DNA of 15,116 bases, taken from NCBI GenBank assembly GCA_017523185.1, contig JAFWXB010000027.1:1-15116 (forward strand), in the 5' to 3' direction. This document shows positions 14,615 through 15,116 of this stretch, in pieces. The notes beneath the pieces were generated by a model. The model saw only the letters and a list, made by a program, of their open reading frames with translations, was not told the origin of the DNA and searched no databases. The DNA is from Lachnospiraceae bacterium (lineage in GTDB: Bacteria; Bacillota_A; Clostridia; Lachnospirales; Lachnospiraceae). How positions within the stretch are numbered: the stretch's first letter is position 1; every line of letters begins with the position of its first letter. The position numbers and the translations under genes are program-made.

Positions 14615-15116
14615 TTAAATTTTATTTAATATCTCATTTAACCATTTAATTCTTTCTGGAAATTTTTCATTTGTCATTTCATATATTGTCTTATATTTTG
14701 TTACCTCTTGTTTTATTACATAATATTTTTTATATTGTTTATACTGTATTGCATAATTCATAAAATTTCCACAATGATACACATATAACCGAATAACATA
14801 CTGTATACTTTCTTTATCAATATTATGATTTTGATATAACTGTATAATTCTTTTATAAACATCTAATAACGACATATCTTCTAACTGTCTTTTATAATTA
14901 TGTGTAATAGAACTTTCTCTTTGAAAATAATAATACATAGGCTTATCTATATATAATGTATAATGACTTCTCATCATTATTTGTGCCATAAAAAAAATAT
15001 CCTCTCCAAACACATAATTATCCTCAAATTTAATTTCTAAATTTTTAAAACTAGAATATAACAGTTTCCTTGAAAACAATCTTAACCAAATATAACTTGT
15101 TACTCCTTGATACATA
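14615..15116 (-). CDS. Glycosyltransferase family 2, C-terminal part (5' end outside window)
   Basis: The visible 166 residues match the C-terminal half of GT-A family 2 glycosyltransferases that add sugars to lipid-linked intermediates at the cytoplasmic membrane face. Recognisable pieces are WLRLFSRKLL, a VFGEDIFFMAQIM segment whose GED is the usual family motif, and DKPMYYYFQRESSITHN. The N-terminal nucleotide-sugar-binding half and its DxD should lie beyond position 15116. The ATG at 15115 is probably internal rather than the true start. The gene ends 30 bp before the LicD gene and belongs to the same operon. Confidence 0.82.
   Translation of the reverse strand, partial: MYQGVTSYIWLRLFSRKLLYSSFKNLEIKFEDNYVFGEDIFFMAQIMMRSHYTLYIDKPMYYYFQRESSITHNYKRQLEDMSLLDVYKRIIQLYQNHNIDKESIQYVIRLYVYHCGNFMNYAIQYKQYKKYYVIKQEVTKYKTIYEMTNEKFPERIKWLNEILNKI

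Noticed and set aside
1..15116. CRISPR array, transposase, integrase or prophage genes
   Set aside because: No regularly spaced repeats and no protein of these families was seen on either strand.

Overview
The window looks like chromosomal DNA of a low-GC anaerobic Firmicute, most likely a member of the Clostridia close to Lachnospiraceae. The evidence is a glycyl-radical pyruvate formate-lyase system of clostridial type, strong AGGAGG ribosome binding sites, short AT-rich intergenic regions and Gram-positive-type cell-surface polysaccharide genes. The taxon is an inference, because no rRNA or other marker gene is present. Every gene I can support is on the minus strand, so the biological order runs from position 15116 down to 1.

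Region 1 (15116 to 6427) is the 3' part of a cell-surface polysaccharide operon. In transcription order it holds a family 2 glycosyltransferase (its 5' end is outside the window), a LicD-family phosphotransferase, a LicC-like sugar/choline-phosphate nucleotidyltransferase, a very unusual three-domain protein, a two-domain acetyltransferase, a two-domain FkbM methyltransferase and a large O-antigen-ligase/Wzy-like membrane protein. Gaps between these genes are short or overlap by a few bases, except for a perfect hairpin between the methyltransferase and the ligase-like gene. The standout is the three-domain protein: a second, degenerate nucleotidyltransferase domain, an RmlD-like short-chain dehydrogenase/reductase domain and a PurF-like phosphoribosyltransferase domain with no glutaminase half. 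Together with LicC-like and LicD-like neighbours this suggests an undescribed route to a nucleotide-activated, possibly PRPP-derived, phosphate-linked substituent on a surface glycan. That pathway is inference.

Region 2 (6426 to 5959) is intergenic. It holds a 106-base imperfect palindrome bounded by perfect 15-bp inverted repeats, a strong hairpin terminator that probably ends the polysaccharide operon, and a candidate promoter for the next genes.

Region 3 (5958 to 3783) is a two-component system in which the histidine kinase comes first and overlaps the OmpR-family response regulator by 8 bases. A symmetrical hairpin terminator follows.

Region 4 (3782 to 1) is the fermentation module. It has a good sigma-A-type promoter with an adjacent 17-bp palindrome, a leader of about 285 nt, pflB, a hairpin terminator, a separate promoter for pflA, and pflA running off the left edge. 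PflB splits pyruvate and CoA into acetyl-CoA and formate. PflA installs the glycyl radical that PflB needs.
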